Notes: generated by a model not told the origin, from the sequence alone. Counted from the first letter of the stretch, positions 37,984 to 49,055 are shown. The stretch is 64,000 nt of DNA from Pseudomonas fulva (GCF_023517795.1 NZ_CP082928.1:5270001-5334000), one strand, 5' to 3'. A program made the numbers and translations.

Positions 37984-38832
37984 CTACAGCTGCGCCTCAC
38001 GCGAATGCTGCTGTTGCTGAGCGAGCCAGGCCTTCGGCGACAAGCCACATTGGGATTTGAACGCCCGCGACAGGGCAGGCTCGCTGCTGTAACCGGCTTC
38101 CTCGGCGATCAGCCTGAGCGGCTGGCCATTCTTCAGCCATTTCTGCACCAGCCCGATACGCCAACGCTGCAGATAACCCGCCGGCGTTTCACCGACCACA
38201 TCGCGAAACTGGTTGGCAAAGACGCTGCGCGACATGCCCGCCACGCTGGCCAGCGACTCGACAGACCAGGCCTTGGCGGGAGCCTGGTGCATCGCTGCGA
38301 GCGCATGGCGCAGCTGCGGGTGGGCGAGGCCGGTCAGCAACCCTGCCTGGGTGCCGCCGTGTTCCATCAGATGCCGCAACAACTGGATGAGTATCACCTC
38401 GAACAGACGGTCCAGCATCGCCTGACGCCCACAATGGGTTGCCTGTGCCTCCGCGAACAGCAACGTCAGTACCGGCACGCAGTCAGGCAAGGAGGCAAGC
38501 GGCAGGCACACGCAGCCGGGCAGCGCGTTGCCAAGCGGGTTCGCGGCGTGCCCTTCGAAGGCAATGTGCGCGCAGACGAACTCGGCCCCCCGCTCCTGAT
38601 CGGTCACGAATCGGTGCGCAAGGGGGCGCGGGTAGAACAGCAGTGTCGGTCCGTCGAGGCAATGGGCGCGTGTGGCGCCATGCCAGACTTCGGCCTTGCC
38701 ATGACGCAACAGGTGCAGCTGGCCATAGGGCAGGCTGCCATCCAAGGTATTGATTCCGCATAACGGGCCTGCCTGAAACGTGCGCGCGCTGACCGAGAAA
38801 TGTCCCAGCAGGCCCTCAAGACGATCCACCAT
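37984..38832 (-). CDS. AraC-family transcriptional regulator
   Basis: A 282-residue regulator. The N-terminal half is a cupin-type sensor (LLRHGKAEVWHG), the C-terminal half an AraC DNA-binding domain with two helix-turn-helix motifs (WSVESLASVAGMSRSVFANQF and PLRLIAEEAGYSSEPALSRAFKSQCGLSP). It belongs to the cupin-6 AraC group that often controls a divergent gene, here the secreted hydrolase 119 bases away. The ligand is unknown. Stop overlaps a GGCGCAGCT/AGCTGCGCC stem-loop at 37977-37996. Confidence 0.9.
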   Translation of the reverse strand: MVDRLEGLLGHFSVSARTFQAGPLCGINTLDGSLPYGQLHLLRHGKAEVWHGATRAHCLDGPTLLFYPRPLAHRFVTDQERGAEFVCAHIAFEGHAANPLGNALPGCVCLPLASLPDCVPVLTLLFAEAQATHCGRQAMLDRLFEVILIQLLRHLMEHGGTQAGLLTGLAHPQLRHALAAMHQAPAKAWSVESLASVAGMSRSVFANQFRDVVGETPAGYLQRWRIGLVQKWLKNGQPLRLIAEEAGYSSEPALSRAFKSQCGLSPKAWLAQQQQHSREAQL

Positions 38833-38951
38833 AAAAATACGATCCGTTAAAAATCATGGACGATTAGTGATATTTCGTATCATGAGGCCCTAGATACTGT
38901 CCCTCGTCAACACAGCAACCCACCCCTCCCAAGACGATAGAGGAACAGGTC

Positions 38952-39884
38952 ATGAACAAATCCATTCGTAATACCCTGGCAGCCTTCGCCACTGCCGCCC
39001 TGCCGGTCATCGCCATGGCGGCCGATTCCCTGGCCGAGATTCCGCACTCCGCCAGCACCATCACCACCCAGGACGGCGTCGAGCTGTATTACAAGGACTG
39101 GGGCCCGAAAAATGGCCAGGTCGTGATGTTCAGCCACGGCTGGCCGCTTAACTCGGACAGCTGGGAATCGCAAATGGAGTTTCTCGCCGAGAAAGGCTAC
39201 CGGGTGATCGCCCACGACCGACGCGGCCACGGCCGCTCCAGCCAGCCCTGGGACGGCAACGACATGGACCACTACGCCGATGACCTGGCCGCCGTGATCG
39301 CCGCGCTTCAGGTCAAGGACGTGACCCTGGTGGGTTTTTCCACCGGCGGCGGCGAAGTGGCTCGTTATATCGGCCGGCATGGCACCGGGTTGGTGAAAAA
39401 GGCTGCGCTGATCAGCGCCGTACCGCCGATCATGCTCAAGTCCGACAGCAACCCCAATGGCCTGCCGCTCTCGGTATTCGACGGCCTGCGCCAGGCCTCG
39501 AAAGAAGACCGCTCGCAGCTGTACCTGGATATCGCCTCCGGTCCGTTCTTCGGTTACAACCGGCCCGGTGCCAAGCCGTCCCAGGGTCGCATCCAGTCCT
39601 TCTGGAGGCAGGGCATGAGCGCCGGTGCCAAAAACACTTATGACTCGATCGCCGCGTTTTCCGCAACCGACTTCCGCCAGGATCTGGCCAAGTTCGACGT
39701 GCCAACCCTGGTCATCCATGGCGATGACGACCAGATCGTCCCCATCGAAACCTCGGGAAAAGCCTCGGCGGCGCTGATCAAGGGTGCCAAGCTGATTGTC
39801 TACAAAGGCGCGCCCCACGGCCTGGCGGATACCAACAAGGACCAGTTGAACCAGGACCTGCTGAACTTCCTGCGTGACAGGTAA
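38952..39884 (+). CDS. Exported alpha/beta hydrolase, non-heme chloroperoxidase-like
   Basis: A 310-residue hydrolase with a signal peptide ([11 protein letters not shown]), so it acts in the periplasm or outside. The fold signs are [15 protein letters not shown] (oxyanion hole), [12 protein letters not shown], the nucleophile elbow GFSTGGGE with its Ser, and a late HGDDDQIVP Asp with a final His in GAPHGLAD. It resembles cofactor-free haloperoxidases/esterases, whose physiological substrates are mostly unknown. GAGGAACAGG precedes the ATG. The divergent AraC gene is its likely regulator. A strong hairpin follows. Confidence 0.9.
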   Translation: MNKSIRNTLAAFATAALPVIAMAADSLAEIPHSASTITTQDGVELYYKDWGPKNGQVVMFSHGWPLNSDSWESQMEFLAEKGYRVIAHDRRGHGRSSQPWDGNDMDHYADDLAAVIAALQVKDVTLVGFSTGGGEVARYIGRHGTGLVKKAALISAVPPIMLKSDSNPNGLPLSVFDGLRQASKEDRSQLYLDIASGPFFGYNRPGAKPSQGRIQSFWRQGMSAGAKNTYDSIAAFSATDFRQDLAKFDVPTLVIHGDDDQIVPIETSGKASAALIKGAKLIVYKGAPHGLADTNKDQLNQDLLNFLRDR

Positions 39885-39897
39885 CAGGGCAAAGCCA

Positions 39898-39925
39898 GCA
39901 AGCCGGTACGCGAGTACCGGCTTGC
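39898..39925 (+). terminator. Terminator after the exported hydrolase
   Basis: A 12-bp stem GCAAGCCGGTAC / GTACCGGCTTGC with loop GCGA, followed by TTGTGTCTGT, 14 bases after the stop. In the next 290 bases (39926-40216) I see short palindromes such as TTGTCGTTCACGACAA but no supported gene. Confidence 0.8.
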
Positions 39926-40216
39926 TTGTGTCTGTGCAGAACTGTCTGAACGCACGGCGCAGAGCACGTGCAGGCGCGCGGCGCAGAGATACCCTCACGG
40001 CCGCAGACGAGCCTTACCGGGGCCTTGTCGTTCACGACAAAGCGTGGCACCGGCCATGCTTCGCCTTTTTGGCGAAAAGTATGGGTGCTCAAGACCTCAC
40101 TTGGAATCACCATTGCCCGAGTAGCGAAGTGAAGAATCGGCACAGCTCAACGACACCTCGTTCGTCGCCCAAGGAAGCGCTATGAAACGCCCAAGACTGT
40201 CCATGATGGACTGAGG

Positions 40217-41386
40217 CTAAACCTCGCAATCCTTTTCACACTCGACCCTATTTCGCCCCGCCTTCTTCCCCCGATAAAGCGCCGCATCCGCCTGCTGCAG
40301 AAACTCATCGAACTCGTGCACGCTGACGAACGGGCCTGAAACACCGATGGTGGCCGTGCAGCGGATGATCTGGCCTCGACTGGCATCCGGCACCTCGAGG
40401 TCTTCGATGGCTGCGCGCATGCGCTCCGCCAGTTGCAGTACACCGGCGCCGTCGGAGCCGAAGGCGACCACCACGAACTCCTCCCCGCCCAGCCGGCAAA
40501 TCGGATCGCCCTGGCGAGCGCTGGCCTTGATGACGTCGGCAACCTGGCACAGCACCAGGTCGCCGCCCTGGTGGCCATGGGTATCGTTGATGCGCTTGAA
40601 GTGGTCGATGTCGACGATCAACACAAAGGCAGGTTGCGCAGCACGTGAGCGAAAATGTACGTCCAGAGCGTCCATCAGCCCGCGGCGGTTGAGCAGGCGC
40701 GTCAGCGGATCATGGGCCGCCAGGCTGCGCAGTTGATCGGTCAGGCGACGCAGTACCAGCCACACCGCGCAGGGCGGCAGCACGGTCGCCAGGAACGACA
40801 TGTACAGGTAGAAGACCTTCTGAAAGCCGCCGTTCATGTCCAGCGCGGCCATGCCACCGCTGACAATCATCGCCAACTTGGCGGCGTTCAGTAGGCAGAT
40901 GCCGCCGATCAGCGCCGCCATCACCAGCATCTCAACGCGCAGATCCCTGGCGAAGGTTCGGCTGCCGTGCAGCGCCATCAGCATCATGACCAGAAACAGC
41001 AGCGCACAGGTACCAGCCAGCAAGGCATGGCGGGCCTCGTCGCCGAGCCACAGCTGCACCAGCGCCTGGGCAATCGTGTAGGTCGCAGCCAGGGCAAGCA
41101 ATGGGCGCACCACCGCTGTGGGTCGCTCGAAGAACCGCAGGGCGCCAAGCAGGTAGGCGACAGGCGCGCAGAGCGTCAGGCTGTGATTGATTACGCTCGC
41201 CATGCTCCAGCCAGGCGCACCGCCGAACAGTTGGAGGATATAGGCCAGGCCGAGCAGCAGATTGCCGAGCGCGAAGACGTCCATGCCCATTTTCTTGTCG
41301 GCGAGCCGGGTGCTGATCAGCATGAACATCACGCAAAAACACAGCAGGTACACGCAGAGCATGCCGAGGATGACGGTGGTGACCAT
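40217..41386 (-). CDS. Membrane-bound diguanylate cyclase (GGDEF)
   Basis: A 389-residue inner-membrane enzyme. About six transmembrane helices occupy residues 1-210. The GGDEF domain has DIDHFKRINDTHGHQGGD and an intact RLGGEEF active site. An RxxD inhibition site (RQGD) sits five residues upstream of GGEEF, so product feedback is expected. It makes cyclic di-GMP from two GTP. The frame can be extended to a TTG at 41503, but the hydrophobic segment starts right after the ATG at 41386, which I chose; neither has a clear ribosome site. Confidence 0.9.
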   Translation of the reverse strand: MVTTVILGMLCVYLLCFCVMFMLISTRLADKKMGMDVFALGNLLLGLAYILQLFGGAPGWSMASVINHSLTLCAPVAYLLGALRFFERPTAVVRPLLALAATYTIAQALVQLWLGDEARHALLAGTCALLFLVMMLMALHGSRTFARDLRVEMLVMAALIGGICLLNAAKLAMIVSGGMAALDMNGGFQKVFYLYMSFLATVLPPCAVWLVLRRLTDQLRSLAAHDPLTRLLNRRGLMDALDVHFRSRAAQPAFVLIVDIDHFKRINDTHGHQGGDLVLCQVADVIKASARQGDPICRLGGEEFVVVAFGSDGAGVLQLAERMRAAIEDLEVPDASRGQIIRCTATIGVSGPFVSVHEFDEFLQQADAALYRGKKAGRNRVECEKDCEV

Positions 41387-41673
41387 GGGGTTGCGTAGTC
41401 GAGGGTTGATGGGCCGAGTTCGGTAGGCTGCAAAGCGCAATCCGCCAAGCCACTGCGTATCGCAGTATAGCCATTTGCCATCTAGCGCGTCGCGGCTGCC
41501 CAAGTCAATCTTCGTGGCGCCCCGGATGTGCTGCAGTGCAGCGCCTCGAGCCTATGCTGAAAAGTCGATTTCGATGACGGTCGAAAAGCAGGATAATTCG
41601 TCGATGTAACGCACTGGGTCGACGAGCTATCCCACTCGGCCCTGCAAACTCCTCGTCTATGAGAACAGGACCT

Positions 41674-41910
41674 ATGGGCCAGCGCCAAACCCAGATACTC
41701 AAGCAAGACCTGAAAGCCGTGGCCGAAGACCTTCGATGGGTCTCCGTCGACTTGCTGAAAATCGCCGAACGGCTGCGGGGGACGGAAAACGAGGCGGATG
41801 CGTGGGCCATCCTGCGCATGGTCGGCGTGCTGACCAACGATGAAGACCGGCTCAACAAATATGCCGGCGAGATCAAGGCCGGGCGGATCGTTCGCTCGAA
41901 AAGCGCTTGA
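41674..41910 (+). CDS. Small hypothetical helical protein
   Basis: A 78-residue protein that I do not recognise. It is charged and probably all-helical (LKQDLKAVAEDLRWVSVDLLKIAERL), with no signal peptide or cysteine. AGGA lies close before the ATG at 41674; an in-frame ATG at 41659 is an alternative. It stands alone between the divergent cyclase gene and the convergent CigR-like gene. The 287 bases before it (41387-41673) show nothing I can name. Confidence 0.55.
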   Translation: MGQRQTQILKQDLKAVAEDLRWVSVDLLKIAERLRGTENEADAWAILRMVGVLTNDEDRLNKYAGEIKAGRIVRSKSA

Positions 41911-41950
41911 TGCGGCCTGGCAGGTCATCGGCTGCCAGCCCAGGACGGCG

Positions 41951-42409
41951 TCAATCCAGCGCGCCGCTCAGCACTTCGTAGATGATCCCGGTGGCCACTG
42001 CAACAAGAATCAGATCCACCCCGGCCTGCATCCATTCGTAGCCGTCATAGCGCGGCAATTGCCCCAGCAGCCGGCCATCCAGCTTCTTGGCAATGCCCGG
42101 CGGTAGCGGCTTGCCACGCGCCAGGTTCTTCTGAATGCCCGGTGGAAGCGTCGGCCCTGGCGACCAGTAGGAGCGATTGCCCTGCAGGATGCTCAATATC
42201 CCACCGCGATCGATGGATGGGCCGCCATGGCGCCCCCCTTCGTTGAGCCCGCCACCTTGTTTGCCGGGCCCCTTATAGTGCTGGGCCTGACCTTTGCCAT
42301 TGCCCTGCCCATGGCCTTTGCCATTACCCGGGTCGGCGGCAGCCAAGCATGGCCCGATGGCCATCGCGATTGAAACAACGGCTGTCATAAGCAGGCGTGA
42401 ACTGGCCAT
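41951..42409 (-). CDS. CigR-like exported/membrane protein (RcnB family)
   Basis: A 152-residue protein with a signal peptide (IGPCLAAADPG), a Gly/Lys/Gln-rich middle, then a conserved C-terminal part: LPPGIQKNLARGKPLPPGIAKKL, LPRYDGYEW, and a hydrophobic end VDLILVAVATGIIYEVL. That end is typical of Salmonella CigR, described as an anti-virulence regulator, and of its Pseudomonas homologues. A role in pseudomonads is unknown to me. AAGGA lies nine bases before the ATG at 42409. The last helix suggests membrane attachment. Confidence 0.8.
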   Translation of the reverse strand: MASSRLLMTAVVSIAMAIGPCLAAADPGNGKGHGQGNGKGQAQHYKGPGKQGGGLNEGGRHGGPSIDRGGILSILQGNRSYWSPGPTLPPGIQKNLARGKPLPPGIAKKLDGRLLGQLPRYDGYEWMQAGVDLILVAVATGIIYEVLSGALD

Positions 42410-42545
42410 CTCGATGTTCCTTCGATAACGGAGAATCCCAGCACAATAGACGCCCGGCGCGTCATAAGTTCCGGGCTCCTCGATTGACCGGAGTGCGATC
42501 TGGGGCTGCCGCTCCGTCACTGTAGAGGTAGAGAACCAAACGGTG

Positions 42546-42809
42546 TCAGATCGCCTGGGAGGTACTCAGCTGACTCAGCGCGAGCAATGATTTGGCCGAC
42601 TCGCTGCTGATCACCGGGGTGTCATCCGGGCTTTCCTCCCGCTGCAATTGCAGGAACGCGCGAAAATCCTCGGCAGGCACCGGCGCAGCGATACCCTGGA
42701 ACCAGCCACCCTCGACTCGATACAGGCCACAGGTGCGGCAATCGCACGCCGCATAGGTACCGGTTTTGGAAATCAGCCAAGCGTCGTCGCCACAGATAAA
42801 GCATCTCAC
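42546..42809 (-). CDS. Small hypothetical protein with zinc-ribbon-like cysteines
   Basis: An 87-residue protein that I do not recognise beyond its cysteines: CFICG near the start and CDCRTCG about 18 residues later, a pattern fit for one zinc ion. The rest is acidic and probably helical. I chose the GTG at 42809, which has GAGGTGA five bases upstream; the GTG at 42818 is an alternative with the ribosome site misplaced. Single gene upstream of ybiT on the opposite strand. Confidence 0.65.
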   Translation of the reverse strand: MRCFICGDDAWLISKTGTYAACDCRTCGLYRVEGGWFQGIAAPVPAEDFRAFLQLQREESPDDTPVISSESAKSLLALSQLSTSQAI

Positions 42810-43207
42810 TACTGTCACCTCATCGACATGCGTGGGAAATACCGCGTCTGTAAGTAGTGACAGAGGCTCTGTGAGGGGGATTCAGGAAACTTTGTAGCTT
42901 TTCAGCCGAACGGCGCTCCGCCTGCCGGCACGGCACGAAGTGAGCAGCCGTCGCAGAGGCAGCCGGGGTTCAAGCAACAACCGCCGCAGGACGCCATACA
43001 ACTGCCGGCACAGCTATGCGACAATAGCCGCAATATCAGGCTTGTAACCCCGCCTTTATTGCCTGGCAGCTCGCTCACGCCGAACGAATGCTGCCCTCAA
43101 CCTCCGCGCAAATGGCCCAACTCGACTCTGCACCGGGGCGAGCTGGCTCAGCTCGAATCGCCGTCGGCCTGGCAAAAGCGCTCATAACTTATTGATAGGT
43201 AACACCT
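42810..43207. other. Gene-free stretch upstream of ybiT
   Basis: Nearly 400 bases without a supported gene. It has a short ACAGAGGCTCTGT palindrome near 42854 and a -10-like GACAAT near 43020. It should contain the ybiT promoter, but I cannot place it with confidence. Confidence 0.4.
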
Positions 43208-44794
<1,587 letters not shown>

Positions 44795-44816
44795 CCGGCT
44801 GAGCCGGCATGGCAGC

Positions 44817-44851
44817 AAGCCCCGTCATTCGCTGGATGACGGGGCTTTTTT
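44817..44851 (+). terminator. Rho-independent terminator of ybiT
   Basis: AAGCCCCGTCAT pairs with ATGACGGGGCTT around TCGCTGG, followed by six T's, 22 bases after the stop. Confidence 0.92.
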
Positions 44852-44917
44852 GTAAGGGCGGATATTGTTGCAGCCTGCGGATCCGCTAGTGGTAGCCGAT
44901 ATCAGGTGTCCGCCTGC

Positions 44918-45196
44918 GGGAGCGGGCCATGCGTGCGATTTTTTTCTCGCGCATGGCGCGCTCCCACATTCGCAAGCTCTCATCAACGTTGTAGAGCGTA
45001 TGCGCGAAGCAGTGCGCCTTTGGCCGGGCGCGGGTTTCGTGGGAGCGGCTTTAGCCGCGATGCTATCGGCGAACGCAAGATTGATCGCGGCTGAAGCCGC
45101 TCCCACATTTTTGTATCGCGCCTGACGGCGTAGCCTGGGTTGCGCATCGCGATACCCAGGGATTTCCCAGGCGTCGCTGCGCTCGACCCAGGCTAC
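44918..45196. repeat. Cluster of three long inverted repeats (REP/MITE-like)
   Basis: First: GGGAGCGGGCCATGCG (44918-44933) with CGCATGGCGCGCTCCC (44950-44965), one mismatch. Second: GTGGGAGCGGCTTTAGCCGCGA (45039-45060), a hairpin in itself, pairs with an almost exact reverse copy at 45085-45106. Third: GTAGCCTGGGT (45130-45140) with ACCCAGGCTAC (45186-45196). All occupy the 475-base ybiT-htpG gap, which has no gene. The GTGGGAGCGGC type is a dispersed Pseudomonas element, and the paired arrangement looks like a REPIN. Confidence 0.75.
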
Positions 45197-45225
45197 CGAA
45201 TCGAAAGAACCAGACTGCGGATACA

Positions 45226-45253
45226 AAAACGCCGCTCGATCGAGCGGCGTTTT
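45226..45253 (-). terminator. Terminator of htpG (28-bp perfect palindrome)
   Basis: AAAACGCCGCTCGA followed directly by its exact reverse complement. Read from the minus strand it is a GC stem ending in TTTT, 18 bases after the htpG stop. Confidence 0.85.
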
Positions 45254-45270
45254 GCGTAGCGGCTAGTGGA

Positions 45271-47175
45271 TCAAGCGGACAGCTCGACCAAGAGCTTGTT
45301 CAGGCGCTGAACGTAGGCGGCCGGGTCCTTCAGGCTGTCGCCGGCGGCCAGGGCGGCCTGGTCGAAGAGGATGTGCGACAGGTCGCCAAAGCGATCTTCG
45401 TCCGGCTCGGCATCCAGCTTCTCGATCAGCGGGTGGTTCGGGTTGAATTCGAAGATCGGCTTCGAGTCCGGCACCTTCTGCCCGCTGGCTTCGAGGATCT
45501 GGCGCATCTGCAAGCCCAGGTCCTGTTCGCCGATGGCCAGGATGGCCGGCGAGTCGGTCAGGCGATGGGAAACGCGAACCTCGGCGACCTGCTCGCCCAG
45601 CGCGGTCTTCAGGCGCTCGACCAAACCTTCCTTGCTCTTGGCGACTTCTTCCTGGGCCTTCTTGTCCTCTTCCGAGTCCAGCGAACCGAGATCCAGATCA
45701 CCACGGGCGACGTCGATGAACGACTTGCCCTCGAACTCGGTGAGGTAGCTCATCAGCCACTCGTCGATGCGGTCGGTGAGCAGCAGCACTTCGATGCCTT
45801 TCTTGCGGAAGACTTCCAGGTGCGGGCTGTTCTTGACCTGGGCATAGGATTCGCCGGTGAGGAAGTAGATCTTGTCCTGGCCTTCCTTCAGTCGGCTGAC
45901 GTAGTCGCCCAGGGACACCACCTGCTCGCCCTCGCCTTCGGCGGTCGAGGCGAAACGCAGCAGGCCAGCGATCTTCTCCTTGTTGGCGAAGTCTTCCGCC
46001 GGGCCTTCCTTGAGCACCTGGCCGAAGTTCTTCCAGAAGGTCTTGTACTGCTCGGGTTCGTTCTTCGCCAGCTTCTCCAGCATGTCGAGCACGCGCTTGG
46101 TCAGCGCCGACTTCATGGAGTCGATCACCGGATCCTTCTGCAGGATCTCGCGCGAGACGTTCAGCGACAGGTCGTTGGAGTCGACCACACCCTTGATGAA
46201 GCGCAGGTACAGCGGCAGGAACTCGTCGGCCTGGTCCATGATGAACACGCGCTGCACGTACAGCTTCAGGCCGCGCGGCGCTTCGCGCTGGTACAGGTCG
46301 AACGGCGCACGGCCGGGCACGTACAGCAGCGAGGTGTATTCCAGCTTGCCTTCGACCTTGTTGTGGCTCCAGCTCAGCGGGTTGTCGTAGTCGTGGGAGA
46401 CGTGCTTGTAGAATTCCTGGTACTGCTCGTCGCTGACCTCGGTGCGCGGGCGCGTCCACAGCGCGCTGGCACGGTTGACCACTTCCCATTCCGGCTCGGC
46501 GGGCTTGTCCTTCTCTTCGCCGTGGAATTCCTTCGGCAGTTCGATCGGCAGGCCGATATGGTCGGAGTATTTCTTGATGACGTTGCGCAGGCGCCAGCCA
46601 TCGGCGAACTCTTCCTCGCCGCTCTTCAGATGCAGGACGATACGGGTACCGCGCTCGGCTTTCTCGACGGTGGCGATCTCGAATTCGCCTTCGCCCTTGG
46701 AGGCCCAGTGCACGCCTTCGCCAGCAGCCAGACCGGCGCGACGGGTGAACACCTCCACCTTGTCGGCGACGATGAACGCGGAATAGAAGCCCACGCCGAA
46801 CTGGCCGATCAGGCTCGAGTCCTTCTTCTGGTCACCGGAGAGGTTCTTCAGGAAGTCGGCCGTGCCGGACTTGGCGATGGTGCCCAGGTGCGCGATGGTC
46901 TCTTCGCGGCTCATGCCGATGCCGTTGTCTTCGAGGGTGACGGTCTTGGCGTCCTTGTCGAAGCTCACACGGATTTTCAGGTCGGAGCCGCCTTCGAGCA
47001 GCTCGGGCTTGGCCAGCGCCTCGAAACGCAGCTTGTCGACGGCGTCGGAGGCGTTGGAGATCAACTCGCGCAGGAAGATTTCCTTGTTGGAATACAGCGA
47101 GTGAATCATGAGGTGCAGCAGTTGCTTCACCTCTGTCTGGAAGCCCAGGGTTTCTTTTTGAGTTTCCACACTCAT
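45271..47175 (-). CDS. htpG: Molecular chaperone HtpG (Hsp90)
   Basis: A 634-residue cytoplasmic Hsp90, the same size as P. aeruginosa HtpG. The N-terminal ATPase domain has [28 protein letters not shown] and [12 protein letters not shown]; middle and dimerisation domains follow to the end. It refolds and matures client proteins with ATP. The ATG at 47175 gives the known start [16 protein letters not shown]; an ATG two codons upstream is possible. GGAG precedes both. Heat-shock control is expected, but I did not identify a sigma-32 promoter. Confidence 0.97.
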   Translation of the reverse strand: MSVETQKETLGFQTEVKQLLHLMIHSLYSNKEIFLRELISNASDAVDKLRFEALAKPELLEGGSDLKIRVSFDKDAKTVTLEDNGIGMSREETIAHLGTIAKSGTADFLKNLSGDQKKDSSLIGQFGVGFYSAFIVADKVEVFTRRAGLAAGEGVHWASKGEGEFEIATVEKAERGTRIVLHLKSGEEEFADGWRLRNVIKKYSDHIGLPIELPKEFHGEEKDKPAEPEWEVVNRASALWTRPRTEVSDEQYQEFYKHVSHDYDNPLSWSHNKVEGKLEYTSLLYVPGRAPFDLYQREAPRGLKLYVQRVFIMDQADEFLPLYLRFIKGVVDSNDLSLNVSREILQKDPVIDSMKSALTKRVLDMLEKLAKNEPEQYKTFWKNFGQVLKEGPAEDFANKEKIAGLLRFASTAEGEGEQVVSLGDYVSRLKEGQDKIYFLTGESYAQVKNSPHLEVFRKKGIEVLLLTDRIDEWLMSYLTEFEGKSFIDVARGDLDLGSLDSEEDKKAQEEVAKSKEGLVERLKTALGEQVAEVRVSHRLTDSPAILAIGEQDLGLQMRQILEASGQKVPDSKPIFEFNPNHPLIEKLDAEPDEDRFGDLSHILFDQAALAAGDSLKDPAAYVQRLNKLLVELSA

Positions 47176-47255
47176 GGTCATCTAACTCCACATTGATGGC
47201 TAAGCCGCGGTACGGCGGATGACCATCAGGTGGGGGCGGCATAGAAAAATTCAAG

Positions 47256-48497
47256 TCACTCGTCGACGCGCTCCACGTGCACCACGTCCGCCGGTGCCAT
47301 CGTGAAGCGAGCCTCGCCCGAGCCGTTCAGGCGCTGACGCAGCACCAGTTGCCCCTGCTCGTCGATGCCGGCGAACTGGCCCTGAACCGCGCTGCCCTTC
47401 TCGCTGAACAGACGCATGGGCTGGTTGACGTAGCGCTGCGGCTCGGCGAGCAGGCGCACCAGAGTCAGCTCCGCACGGGTGTCGGGCTGCAAGGCTGGCG
47501 CGCTCACCACCGGCTTGGGCGCAGTAACGGCCGCAGCGGATCTATCGATTTCAGGCAACGCGGGAAAACGATCATCGTCGACTCGCCAGCCAAGCTGCGG
47601 ATGCTTGCTCAAACGCACCGGAACGCGCTGTTCCTGGCCGCCCACACGCGCCTGTACGTCGAGCGCCAGGCTGCCGGTGGTCACGTCGTGCAACGGTAGC
47701 CGCGCCAGCTGCACGTCACGGGTGGCAAAGCGTCGCTGCAGGTAATCGGTGATCAGGTAGCTCAGGGTATCGGGCGAATCGACCGTGCGATCGACCTTGC
47801 CCTGCTGGTAGCGCAAGCCGTTGCGAAACAGCTCGACCTTGCCGGTCAGGGTGGTCTGGAACTGCGCCGGCAACACCAGATGGAATTCGCCCACCAGGCG
47901 GTTCGGCGCCTCGGGATGCAGGTCCAGGTGCAGGGTATAGCCACCCTTGAGCTGACGGGCCTCGGGCAGCTCCTGGTCGGGCGACAACCAGCTCAGCTCG
48001 ACTTCCGGCAATTGCCCCGGATCATCGGGCAGTACATCCAGCCGCAAGCCGTCGGCGCCCACTGGCAGACCGCGAATGCTCAACTCGCGACGCGCGAAGA
48101 AATCCTGGCCCTCGCGCAGGCTGAGCACGCCATCGACGAGCTCACCTTCCTGGGGCGCGAAGGGCTCGCCCTTGAGCTGGCCATGCAGCTGAATGTCCAA
48201 CTCACCCGATGCCGGCTGCTCGGTGTGCAGCCACTGCAGCCCGATGATGGCTTCCAGGCGCTGCGGATCCTGCCCGGCCATCACCGCCAGCCCGACGATC
48301 AGGGGAATCATGCCCAGGGCGCAGCAGCCCAGCGGCTGCTTGGCCCGACGCCAGTGGCGCACGATGAACAGCAGCGTCAACGGCGGCAACAGGCATGCCC
48401 AGCCCCAGAGCAGGCTGGTGGCGAAGCCACGCATCACCAACAGCACCAGGCCGACGAGGATCAGCAGCAGGCCACCCAGGATCAACAACGCATCCAT
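47256..48497 (-). CDS. Conserved membrane protein next to htpG (PA1595-like)
   Basis: A 413-residue protein that I do not recognise by function. Three hydrophobic helices lie at about 3-22, 28-46 and 57-75. The remaining 330 residues look like a periplasmic beta-rich domain, with ELDIQLHGQLKGEPF and a Pro/Ala linker near 325-350 before a final small domain (NQPMRLFSEKGSAVQGQFAGID). P. aeruginosa has a hypothetical gene in the same position beside htpG. AAGGA lies six bases before the ATG. It is upstream of htpG in the same direction with an 80-base gap. Confidence 0.8.
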   Translation of the reverse strand: MDALLILGGLLLILVGLVLLVMRGFATSLLWGWACLLPPLTLLFIVRHWRRAKQPLGCCALGMIPLIVGLAVMAGQDPQRLEAIIGLQWLHTEQPASGELDIQLHGQLKGEPFAPQEGELVDGVLSLREGQDFFARRELSIRGLPVGADGLRLDVLPDDPGQLPEVELSWLSPDQELPEARQLKGGYTLHLDLHPEAPNRLVGEFHLVLPAQFQTTLTGKVELFRNGLRYQQGKVDRTVDSPDTLSYLITDYLQRRFATRDVQLARLPLHDVTTGSLALDVQARVGGQEQRVPVRLSKHPQLGWRVDDDRFPALPEIDRSAAAVTAPKPVVSAPALQPDTRAELTLVRLLAEPQRYVNQPMRLFSEKGSAVQGQFAGIDEQGQLVLRQRLNGSGEARFTMAPADVVHVERVDE

Positions 48498-48739
48498 TCG
48501 ATTTCCTTAGATCGGTAACTGGCGTCGATCAGCCGCGCAAAAGCGCCACGATAATGCTCGCGTCACCCAGGTTCCACCGACGCGTCGAGCCTTTTCGCTT
48601 TTCGTGACGGGCCCTGGATTGGTGCTTTCACGGGATCGAGCGGGACAAAAAAGAGCATTGATGCAAAGTCAGTGAACTTATCCCGCCCTTGGCGCCTCGA
48701 AAAACGGTAATGGCATTCACCCTAAGGAGAAACACCACC

Positions 48740-49042
48740 ATGCAAAAATCAGTCGCTTACGCCTTCATGCTGGCTGCCACGCTGGGCCTTGCGGCCTGTG
48801 ACAAGCCCTCCGAAAACAAAGCTCAAGAAGCTCAGGAATCCCGTACCGAAGCTCAAGAGTCCATGAACGACGCGGCACAAGAGAGCAACGAAGCTGCTCA
48901 GAAAGAAGCCGAAGCCGCTCAGGAGCGTGCCAACGAGCAACAGGAAGAGGCGCAAACTCCGCCGACGACTCCTGCACCTGCCGAGCCGGCAGCCCCTGCA
49001 GATCCGGCCGCCCCGGCTGCGCCGAATCAGCAACAGCAATAA
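48740..49042 (+). CDS. Small lipoprotein with Glu/Gln/Ala-rich coiled coil
   Basis: A 100-residue lipoprotein. The signal ends with the lipobox GLAAC (Cys20). The mature part has repeats of the AQE-SxxEAQE type at about residues 28-70, predicted to form a helix or coiled coil, then a Pro/Ala-rich tail ending in NQQQQ. The composition suggests a periplasmic spacer or an envelope stress protein; function unknown. AAGGAG lies ten bases before the ATG at 48740. Single gene with its own palindromic terminator. Confidence 0.85.
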   Translation: MQKSVAYAFMLAATLGLAACDKPSENKAQEAQESRTEAQESMNDAAQESNEAAQKEAEAAQERANEQQEEAQTPPTTPAPAEPAAPADPAAPAAPNQQQQ

Positions 49043-49055
49043 GCTGACAGTTTCA

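Noticed and set aside
37977..37996. Stem GGCGCAGCT/AGCTGCGCC as terminator between MetI-type gene and AraC gene
   Set aside because: No T run on either strand and it overlaps the AraC stop codon; not called as a terminator.
39926..40216. Possible small RNA or gene between the hydrolase and the cyclase
   Set aside because: Only short palindromes; no promoter-terminator pair and no convincing frame.
44918..45196. Repeat cluster as a CRISPR array
   Set aside because: The repeats are inverted pairs of different families, not regularly spaced direct repeats, and no cas genes are present.
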